Notes: generated from the sequence alone by a model not told the origin. A stretch of 64,000 nucleotides of DNA from Ahaetulla prasina (GCF_028640845.1 NC_080546.1:20801020-20865019), one strand, 5' to 3'; counted from the stretch's first letter, positions 11,085 through 21,247 are shown. Program-made: numbers and translations.

Positions 11085-11639
11085 TTTGACTTGCATCATA
11101 AGACATCTAGAAAGCTACATTAAAGTCCTATCAATGTCTGTTTCAAGCAGTTCTGGGATGATTTCTCCATCAGGAGATTCCTTTAAAAATGCAGCGCAAG
11201 GAAGTGCTGAGACATGAAATGATGCAAGCCCACACATTTTGTGGGAAATAGTAGGTTTTGCATGAAGAGCTGCTGAAGGCACCTTGCTGAGAAGGTGTGT
11301 CAAATTTCAAAGGTGCCATTGCAAGAGACATAAGGCAGTGGAGTAGTTACAGTTCCTACATTAAAATAGAACCTTATTCAACACAATGCACCTGCATGAC
11401 AAGTTCTCAACGAAAGATAGAATTTTTAGGGATTTGCCGAACTCCCAATGAGGTTCAGATTATCTTCTCCTTGTTTATTTAATATTACAGTTGAAAGCAT
11501 TTATCTGATTATTTGACTGTTTTTTTCAAGATTGTTAACTTGAATTGCATAAACACATTCTAATCTAGTTATTTAAGCAAGGATGCTAGCAGCTTTCACC
11601 CAGAATATACTAGCAAATCTGCAACCAAGTGCTTCTTTT

Positions 11640-11885
11640 TTCCTTTTGTTCTTTTCCCCCTTTTTTGTGCCTTCAAATAGGTTTTGATTCCCAGTGACTG
11701 CTTGTACTAGTCCTGCATTTTTATTGACAACATTTTCACAAGTAGTTTGTTATTGCTTTCTTCCTAGAGCTGAGAGGAGAGTGTCTGGCTCAAAATCACT
11801 TAGTGGGCTTTGTGCCAAGGTGGGACTAAACCTATGGATTCTTGGTTCCTAGACTGGTGTATTAACACTACACCAAACCTGCTCT
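11640..11885 (-). mobile_element. tRNA-derived SINE (ggtgtagtg head), minus orientation
   Basis: Read on the minus strand it begins gagcaggtttggtgtagtgt, continues with a B-box-like tttagtcccacctt, and ends in gaaggcacaaaaaa. This is the layout of a tRNA SINE, resembling reptile ACA-type SINEs. It is duplicated at 16938-17183. Confidence 0.65.
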
Positions 11886-11946
11886 CAAGGATTATATTAC
11901 AATTGCGTTTGTTCTGAATAACTGGTACAATTCGGGATTTCAGCTG

Positions 11947-12177
11947 ATGACATTTAAGCCAGGCATTCATCTATTGACATCCTTTAGTCTCAAAAGACTA
12001 TGGTATTGTGCTCTGGAAAGAGATCCTAAAACAGCATCTGCTGTGGCTGAAAAGGCCAGTTCAAGAGTTGCAATCCCTTCCACACTGAGGGCAGATACAT
12101 TCTGTCCCCTGCCCAGCCCCCAGATTTCGGCCTCAGCCTGCCGAACAAGTGTCTCTACGAACTGGAGAAGGCCATGC
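11947..12177 (-). mobile_element. LINE 3' end (minus), cut by the gypsy 5' LTR
   Basis: The same sequence continues in copy A' (17245-17785) into a reverse-transcriptase C-terminal frame. Here only the last 230 bases before the LTR remain. The junction catgc|tgttgtgtc marks the insertion point. Confidence 0.7.
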
Positions 12178-12693
12178 TGTTGTGTCTTGCCCGCCCTCAG
12201 AGCAGCCGGGGCCTTCTTACCTGCTCCCGCACACTGAGGAATGTATGCCTCCCGGTCCCAGTCCTGGCTCCATGCCCACACAAACTGCAGAAGGAGAATC
12301 TCCCTGCCCCAGCCCTGACTCCATGCCCAGGCAAACGGAGCAGCTAGACCCCTCCCCCTCCTCCACAGCAGGTGAGCCTGAGGAGGGTTTATTACCAACA
12401 GCTGATTGGTGTGACCCTCGCATCAGAAGATTGGAGAGACGGAGGCTACAGAGGGAAGGGAGGGGCAGGCCTTAATGAGTGCTGAGTCATGGAGCCACAC
12501 CCCATGGCCTATATAAAGGATCTACTTTCTGGCAGTCTCTGAGTCAGGCAAAAGTCAAACTTATCTTGCTGAAGTCACTTACTGGTCTCCTGCCTGCTCT
12601 GAGGACTTTGCTAGGACTTTGGGCAGAGCTGCAGAGGCACGCCTGATTCGGATTTCCCGGACCCAGCCGCCAGCGGAGGAGTGGGACACGACA
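12178..12693 (+). mobile_element. Gypsy 5' LTR
   Basis: It begins TGTTGTGTC and ends GGGACACGACA (516 bp). It is collinear with the solo LTRs at 17786 and 2746. U3 holds an open frame from the first base to 12475 ending in REGRGRP, then TGCTGAGTCAT and TATATAAA. The upstream bases are gccatgc; the matching downstream duplication is missing because the element lacks its 3' LTR. Confidence 0.85.
12480..12517 (+). promoter_or_regulatory. LTR promoter: MARE/AP-1 site and TATA box
   Basis: TGCTGAGTCAT lies at 12480-12490, a CCACACCCC box next, and TATATAAA at 12510-12517, again 19 bases after the MARE. This would drive transcription of the gypsy genome. Confidence 0.65.
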
Positions 12694-12722
12694 TCTTGCC
12701 TGACTCCTCACACATCTACAAG

Positions 12723-13676
12723 ATGGATCAGCAACAGCTGGCGCTGATTGTGCAGCAGCTACAAACAGACAACCAGCAACTGCAACAGCAAGTCGCCCAG
12801 CTGACTGCTCAACTGGCTGCTGGGAATGCCCCAGCAGTCCAACCTCCTCCTCCTCCTCCTCCTCAGCGCCACAGCCCGGTACCGGTGCCGGAGAAGTTCT
12901 CAGGACGGATGGAGATGTTCCCGGCCTTCATGGCCCAGTGCCAGACCTACATGGCAATGCGGCCGGGGGACTTTCCAGATGACCGGGCCAGGGTGGCCTT
13001 CGTGATGAACCTGTTGTCTGGCCAGGCTGCGCGGTGGGGCACGCCTTGGTGCTCAGGGACAGCCCCTTGCTGGCGGACTACCAGGGGTTCTGGGGGCAAC
13101 TACGCCTGATGTATGAAGACCCTGTGCGGGCCCAGACGGCTGCCTGGCGCCTCGGAGAGATCCAACAAGGGCCCCGCCCCCTCCGGGAGTACATCGCGGA
13201 ATTCCGGTTGCTGTGCCATGATTCGGACTGGAACGACACGGCACTAGCGGACGCTGCTCAAGAGGGGCCTTCGGAAGAGCTGCAGGACGAGCTGGCTCGG
13301 GTGGAGGCGCCATGACCTCGCTGACCTGGTGCCCCTCTGCCTGCGCCTCGACACCCGTCTCCAGCAACGCCCGCCCTGTCGCCGCCCGCAACCGTCAAGA
13401 CCGCCGCCTCCTCGACCCGTCCCGACCCCGTCCCGGGCCACCCCGCGCTTTGTGGCTGCCGCCGAGGAGCCCATGGAGTTAGGAGCGGCCAGGCCTCGCC
13501 TGACGGCCCAGGAGCGGAGCCGGAGGCGCCAAGGGGGGCTGTGCTTGTACTGTGGGAGCCCGCCATTTCGCCGCATGCCCCAGGAAGCGCGGCGGAACAC
13601 GTCGCCCGTCCCGAATCCCGGCCTGGCCAGTCGGAACGGGCAGGCCCGGCCAGGGAAACCCTAGGCCGGGCACGGA
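12723..13676 (+). pseudogene. Gypsy gag, broken by frameshifts
   Basis: Gag proteins package retrotransposon RNA into particles. The first ATG in the frame is 12723, 29 bases after the LTR. The start is a Gln-rich coiled-coil-like stretch (MDQQQLALIVQQLQ), then a Pro run and a capsid-like domain with DRARVAFVMNLLSGQAARW, typical of Ty3/gypsy Gag of the Sushi/Mart type. The frame changes near 13047, in the c-run before ttggtgctc, and again near 13313. The third segment has a nucleic-acid-binding knuckle start, CLYCGSP; its His and last Cys (HFAAC) are in another frame. Codon structure is good between breaks, so the copy is young or the breaks are sequence errors. Confidence 0.8.
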
Positions 13677-13681
13677 CCAAG

Positions 13682-14115
13682 CCCCGCCAGACATGGCCGA
13701 CGTGGACCCCGGGCCCCTCGGCACCTGATTTTGGACACCCGGTGTGGTGGGTGACCGCCGGAAGGGATCCCGCACACGCGCTGGTGGATTCAGGGGCCAC
13801 CACGAACTTTATGGACCGGGCCTCCGTGGACCATTTTGGTGTCCCCTTGGTTCCGGTAGACCCTCCGATGAGCGCCGAGACCATCGACGGGAGGGAGCTG
13901 GTGGCCGGACCCATTAACTTCGCCACGCAGCCCTTGCGCCTTGCCATCGGGGACCACGAGGAGGCGATTCGCTTCACGTGACGGCGGACCTCCACTTCCC
14001 AGTGATCCTCGGACTGGCCTGGCTGCGGACGCACGACCCTCAGGTGGCCTGGTCGCGAACGCCATCTCGCTTCCCAGCCTGCAGTGTGTCGACCACATCC
14101 GCCACACCCGCGCCC
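13682..14115 (+). pseudogene. Gypsy aspartic protease
   Basis: The retropepsin active-site motif DSGA is at 13787-13798, within ALVDSGATTNFMD. The protease would cut the Gag-Pol polyprotein. A frame of about 90 codons is open to a stop at 13979-13981. The continuation (FPVILGLAWLRTHDP, the usual flap-side end) is in the next frame, so one base is lost near 13975. It lies directly downstream of the Gag knuckle and upstream of RT, the normal gypsy order. Confidence 0.8.
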
Positions 14116-14189
14116 GGCCAGGACGCCTTCACCCGCCGCCGCCGTGCCCCGAGCTGCAGGACTTCGCTGACGCCTTCAGCGAAAGGAGG

Positions 14190-14900
14190 CGGACCGCCAC
14201 CCCGCACCGCCCCACGACTGCCCGTGGACCTGCAACCCGGCGCCCGCTGCCCACGGGCGCCTGTATTCCATGTCCGAGCCGAGTTGGCCGCCTCAGGGAC
14301 TTTCTGGACAAAAATCTGGCCCGAGGGTTCATCCGCCTTCCAAGTCCCTCTGTCGGCCCCGGTCCTCTTCGTAAAAAGAAGACGGGATTTGCGCCTGTGT
14401 TGCGACTACCGCCGCTGAACGCCATCACGGTGCGGAATCGCTACCCCCGCCGCCATCCCGGAGCTGATGGACCGCTGCGGAGGCCTCCATCTTTACCAAG
14501 CTCGACCTCCGGGGCCTACAACCTGGTGCGGATGCGTGAAGGGACGAGTGGAAGGCGCTCGCACCGCACGGACACTACGAGTACACGGTCATGCCGTTCG
14601 GGCTGACCAACGCCCCGCCGCCTTCCAACATTTTATGAACGATGTGTTCCGGGACATGTTGGATCGGTTCGTGGTGATCTACCTGACGACATCCTGGTCT
14701 ACTCCCGGTCCAGGAAAGTCACCTCCAGCACCTCCGCCTGGTCCTGCAGCGCCTGGAGCACCAGCTCTACGCCAAGCTGGAGAAGTGTTTTTCCTCCGTC
14801 GCCCATTGAGTTCCTCGGCACATCCTCTCACCCGAGGGATCGCCATGGACCCGCGCAAGGTGGAGGCCCTGAGCAGCTGGGAAGCCCCGCCGGGTGAAGG
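14190..14900 (+). pseudogene. Gypsy reverse transcriptase, catalytic motif broken
   Basis: RT copies the element RNA into DNA. Recognisable pieces in successive frames include LCCDYRR (about 14394-14418), AITVRNRYP (14420-14450), [26 protein letters not shown] (about 14615-14672) and an ILSPEG-like end near 14820. The YxDD catalytic box should be at 14680-14691; there a base is missing, the frame shifts after Tyr-Leu and both aspartates are lost from it. At least five frame changes occur in 700 bases, with few in-frame stop substitutions. As read the gene cannot make an active enzyme. Confidence 0.8.
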
Positions 14901-15450
14901 ATGTCCAGCGGCTGCTGGGCTTCGCCAATTACTATCGGACCTTCATCCCGGCTTCGCCACGCTGACGGCCCGCCACCCAGCTCCTTCAGAAGAAGGTCCT
15001 GCCCGTGGGGTCCCCGCAGGAGGAAGCCTTCACGGCTCTCAGGAAGGCTTTCGCCACGGAGCCCATCCTGCGACATCCCGACCCGCACCGCCTTCGTGGT
15101 GGAGACGGACGCCCAACGCCGCCTCGGAGCGGTGCTGCTACAGGCCCGGCGGATGGCGGCACTCTTTTCCCTGCGCGTACTACTCGCGGGCTCAACCCTT
15201 CCGAGCGCAACTATACCATCTGGGAAAAGGAGTTGCTGGCTATCAAGGCCGCTCGAGGCGTGGCGGCACCACCTGGAGGGCCCGGCATCAGGTGGAGGTC
15301 CGAACGACCATCGGAACCTCGAACATCTCACCACGGCTCGGAAGTTGAACCAGCGGCAGATCCGTGGTCGCTGTTCTTGCCCGGTTCAACTTCCGCCACC
15401 TATATCCCCAGTGGCCACAACCGAGGGCGGACGCCTGTCCCGTAAGCCGG
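14901..15450 (+). pseudogene. Gypsy RNase H region
   Basis: After the RT thumb (LLGFANYY-type residues near 14910-14940) an RNase H domain follows, with a VETDA motif at about 15101-15115 carrying a likely catalytic Asp, and a NYTIWEKELLAI motif at about 15209-15244, typical of gypsy RNase H. RNase H removes the RNA template during reverse transcription. Several single-base indels split the domain. Confidence 0.7.
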
Positions 15451-15639
15451 AGTACCTGAGCGCCCAAGACCCTCTTCCTCCACGGACTGTACTGCCGGCG
15501 GAAGCCTTGGCCGCCGCCGGGAACCGTGGACTTACGGGCCCGGGTGCGAGGCGCAGCGCCAAGACGCCTGGTCTCAGCAGCGGCGAGCGGAGGCGGGCCC
15601 CACGTCTCCGTGGACATTGGAAGACGACGACTCAAGTTC

Positions 15640-16440
15640 GGGCGGTTGTATGTGCCCACGGGCCGCCCGTCCTCGTCCTGACCCAGTGCCACGACAACCC
15701 TGCCGCGGGCCATTTCGGGTTTTTCAAGACTCTCAACCTGGTAACGCGGACCTTCTGGTGGCCCCGGGTGCGGCATGATGTCCATGCCTATGTGACGTCC
15801 TGCGTGCCGTGCCGGCAAGCCAAGGCCGCCACGGGGGCCCCTCCCGGTCTCCTCCAGCCCTTGCCGGCTTCTGGCAGACCCTGGGGCGATTTATGGACTT
15901 CCTGACGGACCTGCCGCCGTCCTCGGGTTCACCACGGTGCTGGTGGTGGTGGACATGCTCACCAAGATGGCACACTTCATCCAGGCCGCTGGCTGCCCAC
16001 CGCCACCAAGACAGCCCGTCTCTTCTTGCAGCACGTCTTCCGCCTCCACGGCCTGCCGGACAGGGTGGTGTCGGACCGTGGGGTGCAGTTCACGGCCCGC
16101 TTTTGGAAGAGCCTGATGGCCGCATTGGAAGTGCAGGTGTGCCTGTCGTCGGCGCACCATCCGGAGACCGACGGCGGGACGGAGAAGATCATTGGCGTCC
16201 TGGAGCAGTACCTCCGGTGCTTCGTGAACCAACAGCAGGACAACTGGGCCGATTACCTGTCCCTGGCGGAGTTCGCATTCAACAACTCCCAACACACCTC
16301 CACCCAGACCACCCCGTTCCTGGCCAACTTGGGGTACCATCCGCGGCTCTTCCTCTGGCGCCCCGGACTCCCGGTTCCCGAGACACAGTCCTTTCTCTCC
16401 GAGTTGCACGCGTCCAGCAGATGGTGCGCCGGCAGCTGAA
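15640..16440 (+). pseudogene. Gypsy integrase: zinc-binding and catalytic core
   Basis: Integrase inserts the cDNA into the genome. The HHCC module is visible: CHDNPAAGHFG at about 15687-15720 and CVPC at 15801-15812. The catalytic core is best preserved at 16026-16439. Asp in SDRGVQF is at 16074-16076 and Glu in DGGTEKI is at 16182-16184, giving exactly 35 residues between them as expected for DDE integrases. The stretch with the first Asp (about 15925-15985) is frameshifted. The downstream part FAFNNSQHTSTQTTPF is the usual gypsy core end. Confidence 0.85.
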
Positions 16441-16768
16441 TCGGGCGAAGGAGGACTACAAGCGGTCGCCGATCGTTCCCGACGGGCAACACCCCGCTGG
16501 TGGTCGGAGACCGCGGTGGCTCTCCACAGCATCTCCCGTCCGACCGCCGGCGAAGAAACTGGACCACCGGTTCATCGGTCCGTTCGCCGAGGCGGTCATC
16601 AATCCGTGGCCTACCGATTGACCCTGCCGCTCCATGCGGATCCATCCCGTCTTCCATCGGTCCTTGCTGGTCCCTGAGGCCCGCCGTCTCCCCTCCGGCG
16701 CCCGCGCCACCCGCCGCTGTCGACGAGGACGGGCGGAGGAGTACGAGGTGCACAGCATACGCGACTCC
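16441..16768 (+). pseudogene. Gypsy integrase C-terminus with truncated chromodomain
   Basis: A GPF-type module (HRFIGPFAEAV, about 16565-16600) is followed at 16736-16768 by the first residues of a chromodomain (EEYEVHSIRDS). The element stops there and joins flank copy A' through shared bases ctcc. Chromodomains of this group direct integration to particular chromatin. The rest of the domain, the tail and the 3' LTR are absent. Confidence 0.75.
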
Positions 16769-17475
16769 TTGTTTATTTAATATTACAGTTGAAAGCATTT
16801 ATCTGATTATTTGACTGTTTTTTTCAAGATTGTTAACTTGAATTGCATAAACACATTCTAATCTAGTTATTTAAGCAAGGATGCTAGCAGCTTTCACCCA
16901 GAATATACTAGCAAATCTGCAACCAAGTGCTACTTTTTTCCTTTTGTTCTTTTCCCCCTTTTTTGTGCCTTCAAATAGGTTTTGATTCCCAGTGACTGCT
17001 TGTACTAGCCCTGCATTTTTATTGACAACATTTTCACAAGTAGTTTGTTATTGCTTTCTTCCTAGAGCTGAGAGGAGAGTGTCTGGCTCAAAATCACTTA
17101 GTGGGCTTTGTGCCAAGGTGGGACTAAACCTATGGATTCTTGGTTCCGAGACTGGTGTATTAACACTACACCAAACCTGCTCTCAAGGATTATATTACAA
17201 TTGCGTTTGTTCTGAATAACTGGTACAATTCGGGATTTCAGCTGATGACATTTAAGCCAGGCATTCATCTATTGACATCCTTTAGTCTCAAAAGACTATG
17301 GTATTGTGCTCTGGAAAGAGATCCTAAAACAGCATCTGCTGTGGCTGAAAAGGCCAGTTCAAGAGTTGCAATCCCTTCCACACTGAGGGCAGATACATTT
17401 TGTCCCCTGCCCAGCCCCCAGATTTCGGCCTCAGCCTGCCGAACAAGTGTCTCTTCGAATTGGAGAAGGCCATGC
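16765..17475. repeat. Flank copy A' (duplicate of 11467-12177)
   Basis: It is the same sequence as copy A, offset 5298, with few differences (for example gtgctacttt for gtgcttcttt, and ttccgagac for ttcctagac). It contains the second copy of the tRNA SINE at about 16938-17183. Unlike copy A it continues without interruption into the LINE frame. Confidence 0.85.
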
Positions 17476-17785
17476 TGCGTCTTTAGCCTCCAAGCTGAAC
17501 GATCGGAGGTCAAGGTTTCCCAGTTGTTAATGTCCATTCCCAGGGCTTTTAGGTCCCTCTTGCAGATATCCTTATATGGTCTCCCTCTGAGGCGCTTTCC
17601 CTGCACTAATTCTCCATACAGGAGATCTTCTGGAATCCGACCATCAAGCATTTTCACGACATGCCCAAGCCAGCGTAGACGTCGCTGTTTCAGTAATGTA
17701 TACATGCTAGGAATTCCAGCACGTTCCAAGACTGCACTATTTGGAACTTTGTCCTGCCAGGTGATGCCAAAAATACATCGGAGAC
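17245..17785 (-). pseudogene. LINE reverse-transcriptase C-terminal region
   Basis: Read on the minus strand, the frame contains WQDKVPNSAVLERAGIPSMY, RRLRWLGHVVKM and GKRLRGRPYKDICKRDLKAL. This is the conserved tail of many vertebrate non-LTR retrotransposon polymerases. The ORF continues on the far side of the solo LTR (18355-18390, LKNTFHMLCLR), so it was split by that insertion. The family within LINEs is not certain. Confidence 0.75.
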
Positions 17786-18354
17786 TGTCGTGTCCCACTC
17801 CTCCGCTGACGGCCAGGTCAGGGAAATCCGAATCAGGCTTGCCTCTGCAGCTCTGCCCAAAGTCCTAGCAAAGTCCTCAGAGCAGGCAGGAGACCAGAAA
17901 GTGACTTCAGCAAGATAAGTTCGACTTTGCCTGACTCAGAGACTGCCAGAAAGCAGATCCTTTATATAGGCCATGGGGTGTGGCTCCATGACTCAGCACT
18001 CATTAAGGCCTGCCCCTCCCTTCCTTCTGTTGCCTCCGCCTATCCAGTCTTCTGATGCGAGGGTCACTCCAATCAGCAGCTGTTGGAAATAAACTTTCCT
18101 CAGGCTCACATGCTGTGGAGGAGGGGGTGGGGTCTAGTTGCTCCGTTTGCCTGGGCATGGAGCCAGGGCTGGGGCCGGGGGGTGCTCCCTCCTCTGCAGC
18201 CTGCTTGGGCATGGAGCCAGGGCTGGGGCTGGGAGATGCCCCCTCCTCAGCCTGTCTGGGCATGGAGCCAGGGCTGGGGCCGGGAGGACATTCTTCAGCG
18301 TTCGGAAGCAGATAAGCAGACCCCGGCTGCGGTGAGAGCGGGCAAGACACAACA
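17786..18354 (-). mobile_element. Solo gypsy LTR (minus) inside a LINE ORF
   Basis: Bounds are TGTCGTGTCCC and GACACAACA, 569 bp. The LTR is close to the 12178 LTR but has a longer U3 with three related units (ggcatggagccagggctggg). It is flanked flush by an 8-bp direct repeat, tcggagac (17778-17785, 18355-18362), longer than the 5 bp at the other solo LTRs. Being inverted, it cannot be the missing 3' LTR of the 12178 element. Confidence 0.85.
17961..17998 (-). promoter_or_regulatory. LTR promoter: MARE/AP-1 site and TATA box
   Basis: On the minus strand, TGCTGAGTCAT (17998-17988) is followed 19 bases later by TATATAAA (17968-17961), with the CCACACCCC box between. Confidence 0.65.
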
Positions 18355-18800
18355 TCGGAGACAGAGCATATGAAAGGTGTTCTTTAATCTCTCTAGATTG
18401 AGAACAAAGTCTAAAGTCCATCTGAAGCCAGGCATTCAGGAGACTGGAGTAATCCCATAGACAAGTTCAATAGGCAAACCAGTTGAGCCAGATCAGTCCT
18501 CCCAGAGAGCTATTTAAAGACAAACCACAAAAGCAGAAAAACAGTGTCACCTAAATTCACATTCAAAGCATTCAGATCTATTATTAATGTTGAAGTCCCA
18601 CTAGACGATATCACTGTCCTTTCTCAGGCACTGTGTGGCAAGGCCACATTTCCATATTAGCAACCCACCAACCTGAAGCAGATTCACAAGCAACAAGGCT
18701 ACAACAATACTACAATAACAACAAACAACAATACTAACATGGCAATCAGATGCTGCAACAAACCCAGATGTCCAATCTGGTCCCACATCTACAGCATCAT
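18355..18800. other. LINE remnant then unrecognised sequence
   Basis: The first 35 bases continue the LINE frame on the minus strand. The rest, with aacaacaaacaacaatac at about 18717, matches nothing I recognise. Confidence 0.4.
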
Positions 18801-18804
18801 CAGC

Positions 18805-19005
18805 ACCTAGAACGATGGAGAAATTTCCTAACAGAACATTTAATTAATGGACCAGCTTGCCTCCAAAAGTTGTGAATGCTCCAACACTGGAAGTTTTTAA
18901 GAAGAGATTGAACCACCATTTGCCTGCCTAAGCAGGAAATTGGACTAGAAGACCTCCATAGTCCTTTCCAACTCTGTTATTCTATGTTCTGCGTCCTAAG
19001 TATTG
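18805..19005 (+). mobile_element. CR1 LINE 3' end
   Basis: It spans gagaaatttcctaacag to ccaactctgttattctatg, the CR1 terminal region, with the LEVFKKRLNHHL-type stretch. It is 5'-truncated. Confidence 0.75.
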
Positions 19006-20275
19006 CCTGACACTTTATTCTGTTATTCTGTTAGGCCTCAACAAGTATACACACAAGGGTTACGTTCCGTTCCAGTCAGTTATTCAGTATTTCTTTCCTT
19101 TTTAAAAAGTTAAATTATTCCTTGAAAACTCTATGGAATAGAGTGGACTTTTGAATTTTCGGAGTATGTTTATGTGCCTGCTTGTGTGTGGCTCTTATAA
19201 TGCCACATGTTGAAAAAGTAATGTTAGACCTATTAAAGTTGTGACAGCTGCCTCTTGAGAATCTCTGAACAATAAGCTAGTTAAGGAATATATTAATGGT
19301 CCCCTTCATATCTTAAATGGATCTAGAAGGACCAAAAGCAGCATGGTTGATACATACAAGACAAGAAGCCATATGGCACAGCTGCTTCATTTCGATATAT
19401 TATTAAACATCTCTCAGAGAAGGGAAAAGTACATTATTCGGAAGTTATTTTGCAAAAAACAATATCCACAGGACAAATTAAAGGAACAGCATTTTGTGAC
19501 TTTTGCACATAACCTTGTAATAAAAATTTGGCACTATTTCATCAAAGATAGAAGAAGTGAATTTTCTGACTGACAATTGAGCTCCAATTCCCATGTAGGC
19601 AGCTGTGTTGTTTTCAAAAAGCTCTCTCTGACCATGAGGTAAAAGAACTAAATTCAGCATAAATCCTACCTGTATTTTCTGACAAATCTGTAGGGCTATA
19701 GTTACTCTTGGGAAAGACTTTGGAGATACAGTGAGGTCGCTTGACTGGAGATGAAAGTATCCACATGGATTGAACCACGTGAAATGAAGGATTGCAAGCA
19801 CAAGTGCCCATATTTCAGGCTTGATGCCCGGTGCTTAACTTTTACAACATCATCAGTTAAATTAGAAAGCACAGTGTGTCCTGTTATACATCCAGATTCA
19901 GCATCACCTTTTAAAGAATTATCAACAGCCCACAAGGAGCAATTGTGATTTTGTTTCTGTCACTTCCAACACATTGTCATAGTAAAAATATCATTTTACC
20001 AGAATTTTCTCCCAGTTAACAATTTTGTTCAGTTTTTATAAACTACCACTTCTGTTGTGGTAGTTTATAGGATCCAGACACATCTTCTGTTTCTTTTTAT
20101 TGCCTTCCATTACTCCAAGTTTCAAAGTTTTCTTTCATGGTTCCTCTCCTTTTCTTAAGGTACCTAAGAAACCTGCATTTTACCTTAATTATTACTGCTT
20201 TTCAATAAACAGTCTGGTTTTACTTCTTCTAGTATTGAAGTATTTGTTCTTCTTGCAAGCCAAGGACTTCTCAGC
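19006..20275. other. Unique intronic sequence
   Basis: No gene was seen; open frames on both strands at 19343-19948 overlap each other and lack domains. A short inverted repeat, ataaactaccacttctgttgtggtagtttat, centres near 20054 and could form a small hairpin. Confidence 0.4.
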
Positions 20276-20276
20276 A

Positions 20277-20760
20277 ATTATTTATTTATTTTATTTATTA
20301 TTTCAACTTTTATACCGTCCTTCTCCCGAAGGACTCAGGGCGGTTTACAGCCAAGTAGAAAACAATAATACAAAAGTTAAGAACAATTTTAAAAAACTAA
20401 TTTTAAATTGGCCAAAATTGTAAAAATTTGCTAAATCCCATTAAAAACTGATTAAAACTATTAAAAAACTATTAGGCTAATCCTGCTCGATGAAATAAAA
20501 TAGTCTTCAGCTCACGCCGGAAGGTTCGGAGGTCAGAGAGTTGGCGCAACTTTCCAGAGGGCTGGGCCCCCCACAGAGAAGGCCCTCCCCTTGGGGGTCG
20601 CCAGCCGACACTGTCTGGCCAACGGCACCCTGAGGAGACCCTCTCTATGGGAGCGCACTGGTCGATGGGAGGCCACTGGTGGCAGCAGGCGGTTCCGTAA
20701 ATATTTTATGGGACCGCCTGAAACTAAAACTGAATTTCCTTCAGTACCATACAAAAGGCA
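20277..20760 (-). mobile_element. L2-like LINE 3' end, minus orientation
   Basis: On the minus strand the frame 20754-20533 has TPKGRAFSVGGPALWKVAPTL, followed by an RTFRRELKTILFHRAGLA-like end and a 3' UTR ending cctgagtccttcgggagaag. It is the same family as 6505-6815. Confidence 0.7.
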
Positions 20761-20798
20761 TCAATTTGCCTTCGTGTAATCTTTTTGATAGTCTAGAG

Positions 20799-21239
20799 TA
20801 GGGGTGTCAAACTCAAGGCCCCATGGCCAGATTTAGCCTATGGGATGCTTGGATCTGGCCCGCGGGGCCACCCTGGAAACAGCGAAATACCGGCACAGAG
20901 TGCCTCTGCCAGCAAAAATGGAGCTCGGGATGACTGCATGAGGCCCTCCTGATCTCCGTTGTTGCTGACAGATGGTTGCAGGAGGCCACCCTAGCTGAAA
21001 ATGGAGCTTGCAAGGGCTACAAGTGACATTCTCGAGCTCCATTTTTGCTGGCAGAGGGTTGTAAAGAGGCCGTCGCAGCCGAAACGGAGCTCGGGAGCCT
21101 GTTTTCGCTGGCAGAGCGTTCGGGCCACCACAGGTGCCCCCAACATGAGTGATTTCGAGCTGGCCATGCCCATCCCGGTCCCCCAAGGTCAAACACAACC
21201 CTGATGCAGCCCTCAATGAAATTGTGTTTGGCACTCCTG
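20799..21239. mobile_element. Non-autonomous hAT element (ggggtgtcaaactc family)
   Basis: Ends are TAGGGGTGTCAAAC and GTTTGGCACTCCTG. An exact 8-bp duplication, gtctagag, lies at 20791-20798 and 21240-21247, with TA at its centre. The element is 441 bp without coding capacity. Fragments of the family occur at 26827, 41325, 50128 and 63918. Confidence 0.9.
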
Positions 21240-21247
21240 GTCTAGAG

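Larger units (their letters stand above)
11467..12177. repeat. Flank copy A, repeated at 16765-17475
   Basis: These 711 bases recur 5298 bases downstream with only a handful of substitutions. They hold AT-rich unique sequence, a tRNA SINE (11640-11885) and the 3' end of a LINE. Copy A is interrupted at ccatgc/tgttg by the gypsy LTR; copy A' runs on uninterrupted. Either this is a real duplication or two alleles placed end to end by the assembly. Confidence 0.85.

Noticed and set aside
13258..14034. A 258-residue minus-strand frame within the gypsy element
   Set aside because: It is antisense to protease and Gag, whose motifs are on the plus strand; high GC explains it.
17786..18354. This LTR as the 3' LTR of the 12178 gypsy element
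   Set aside because: It is in the opposite orientation, has its own 8-bp flanking repeat and interrupts a LINE frame that continues on both sides.
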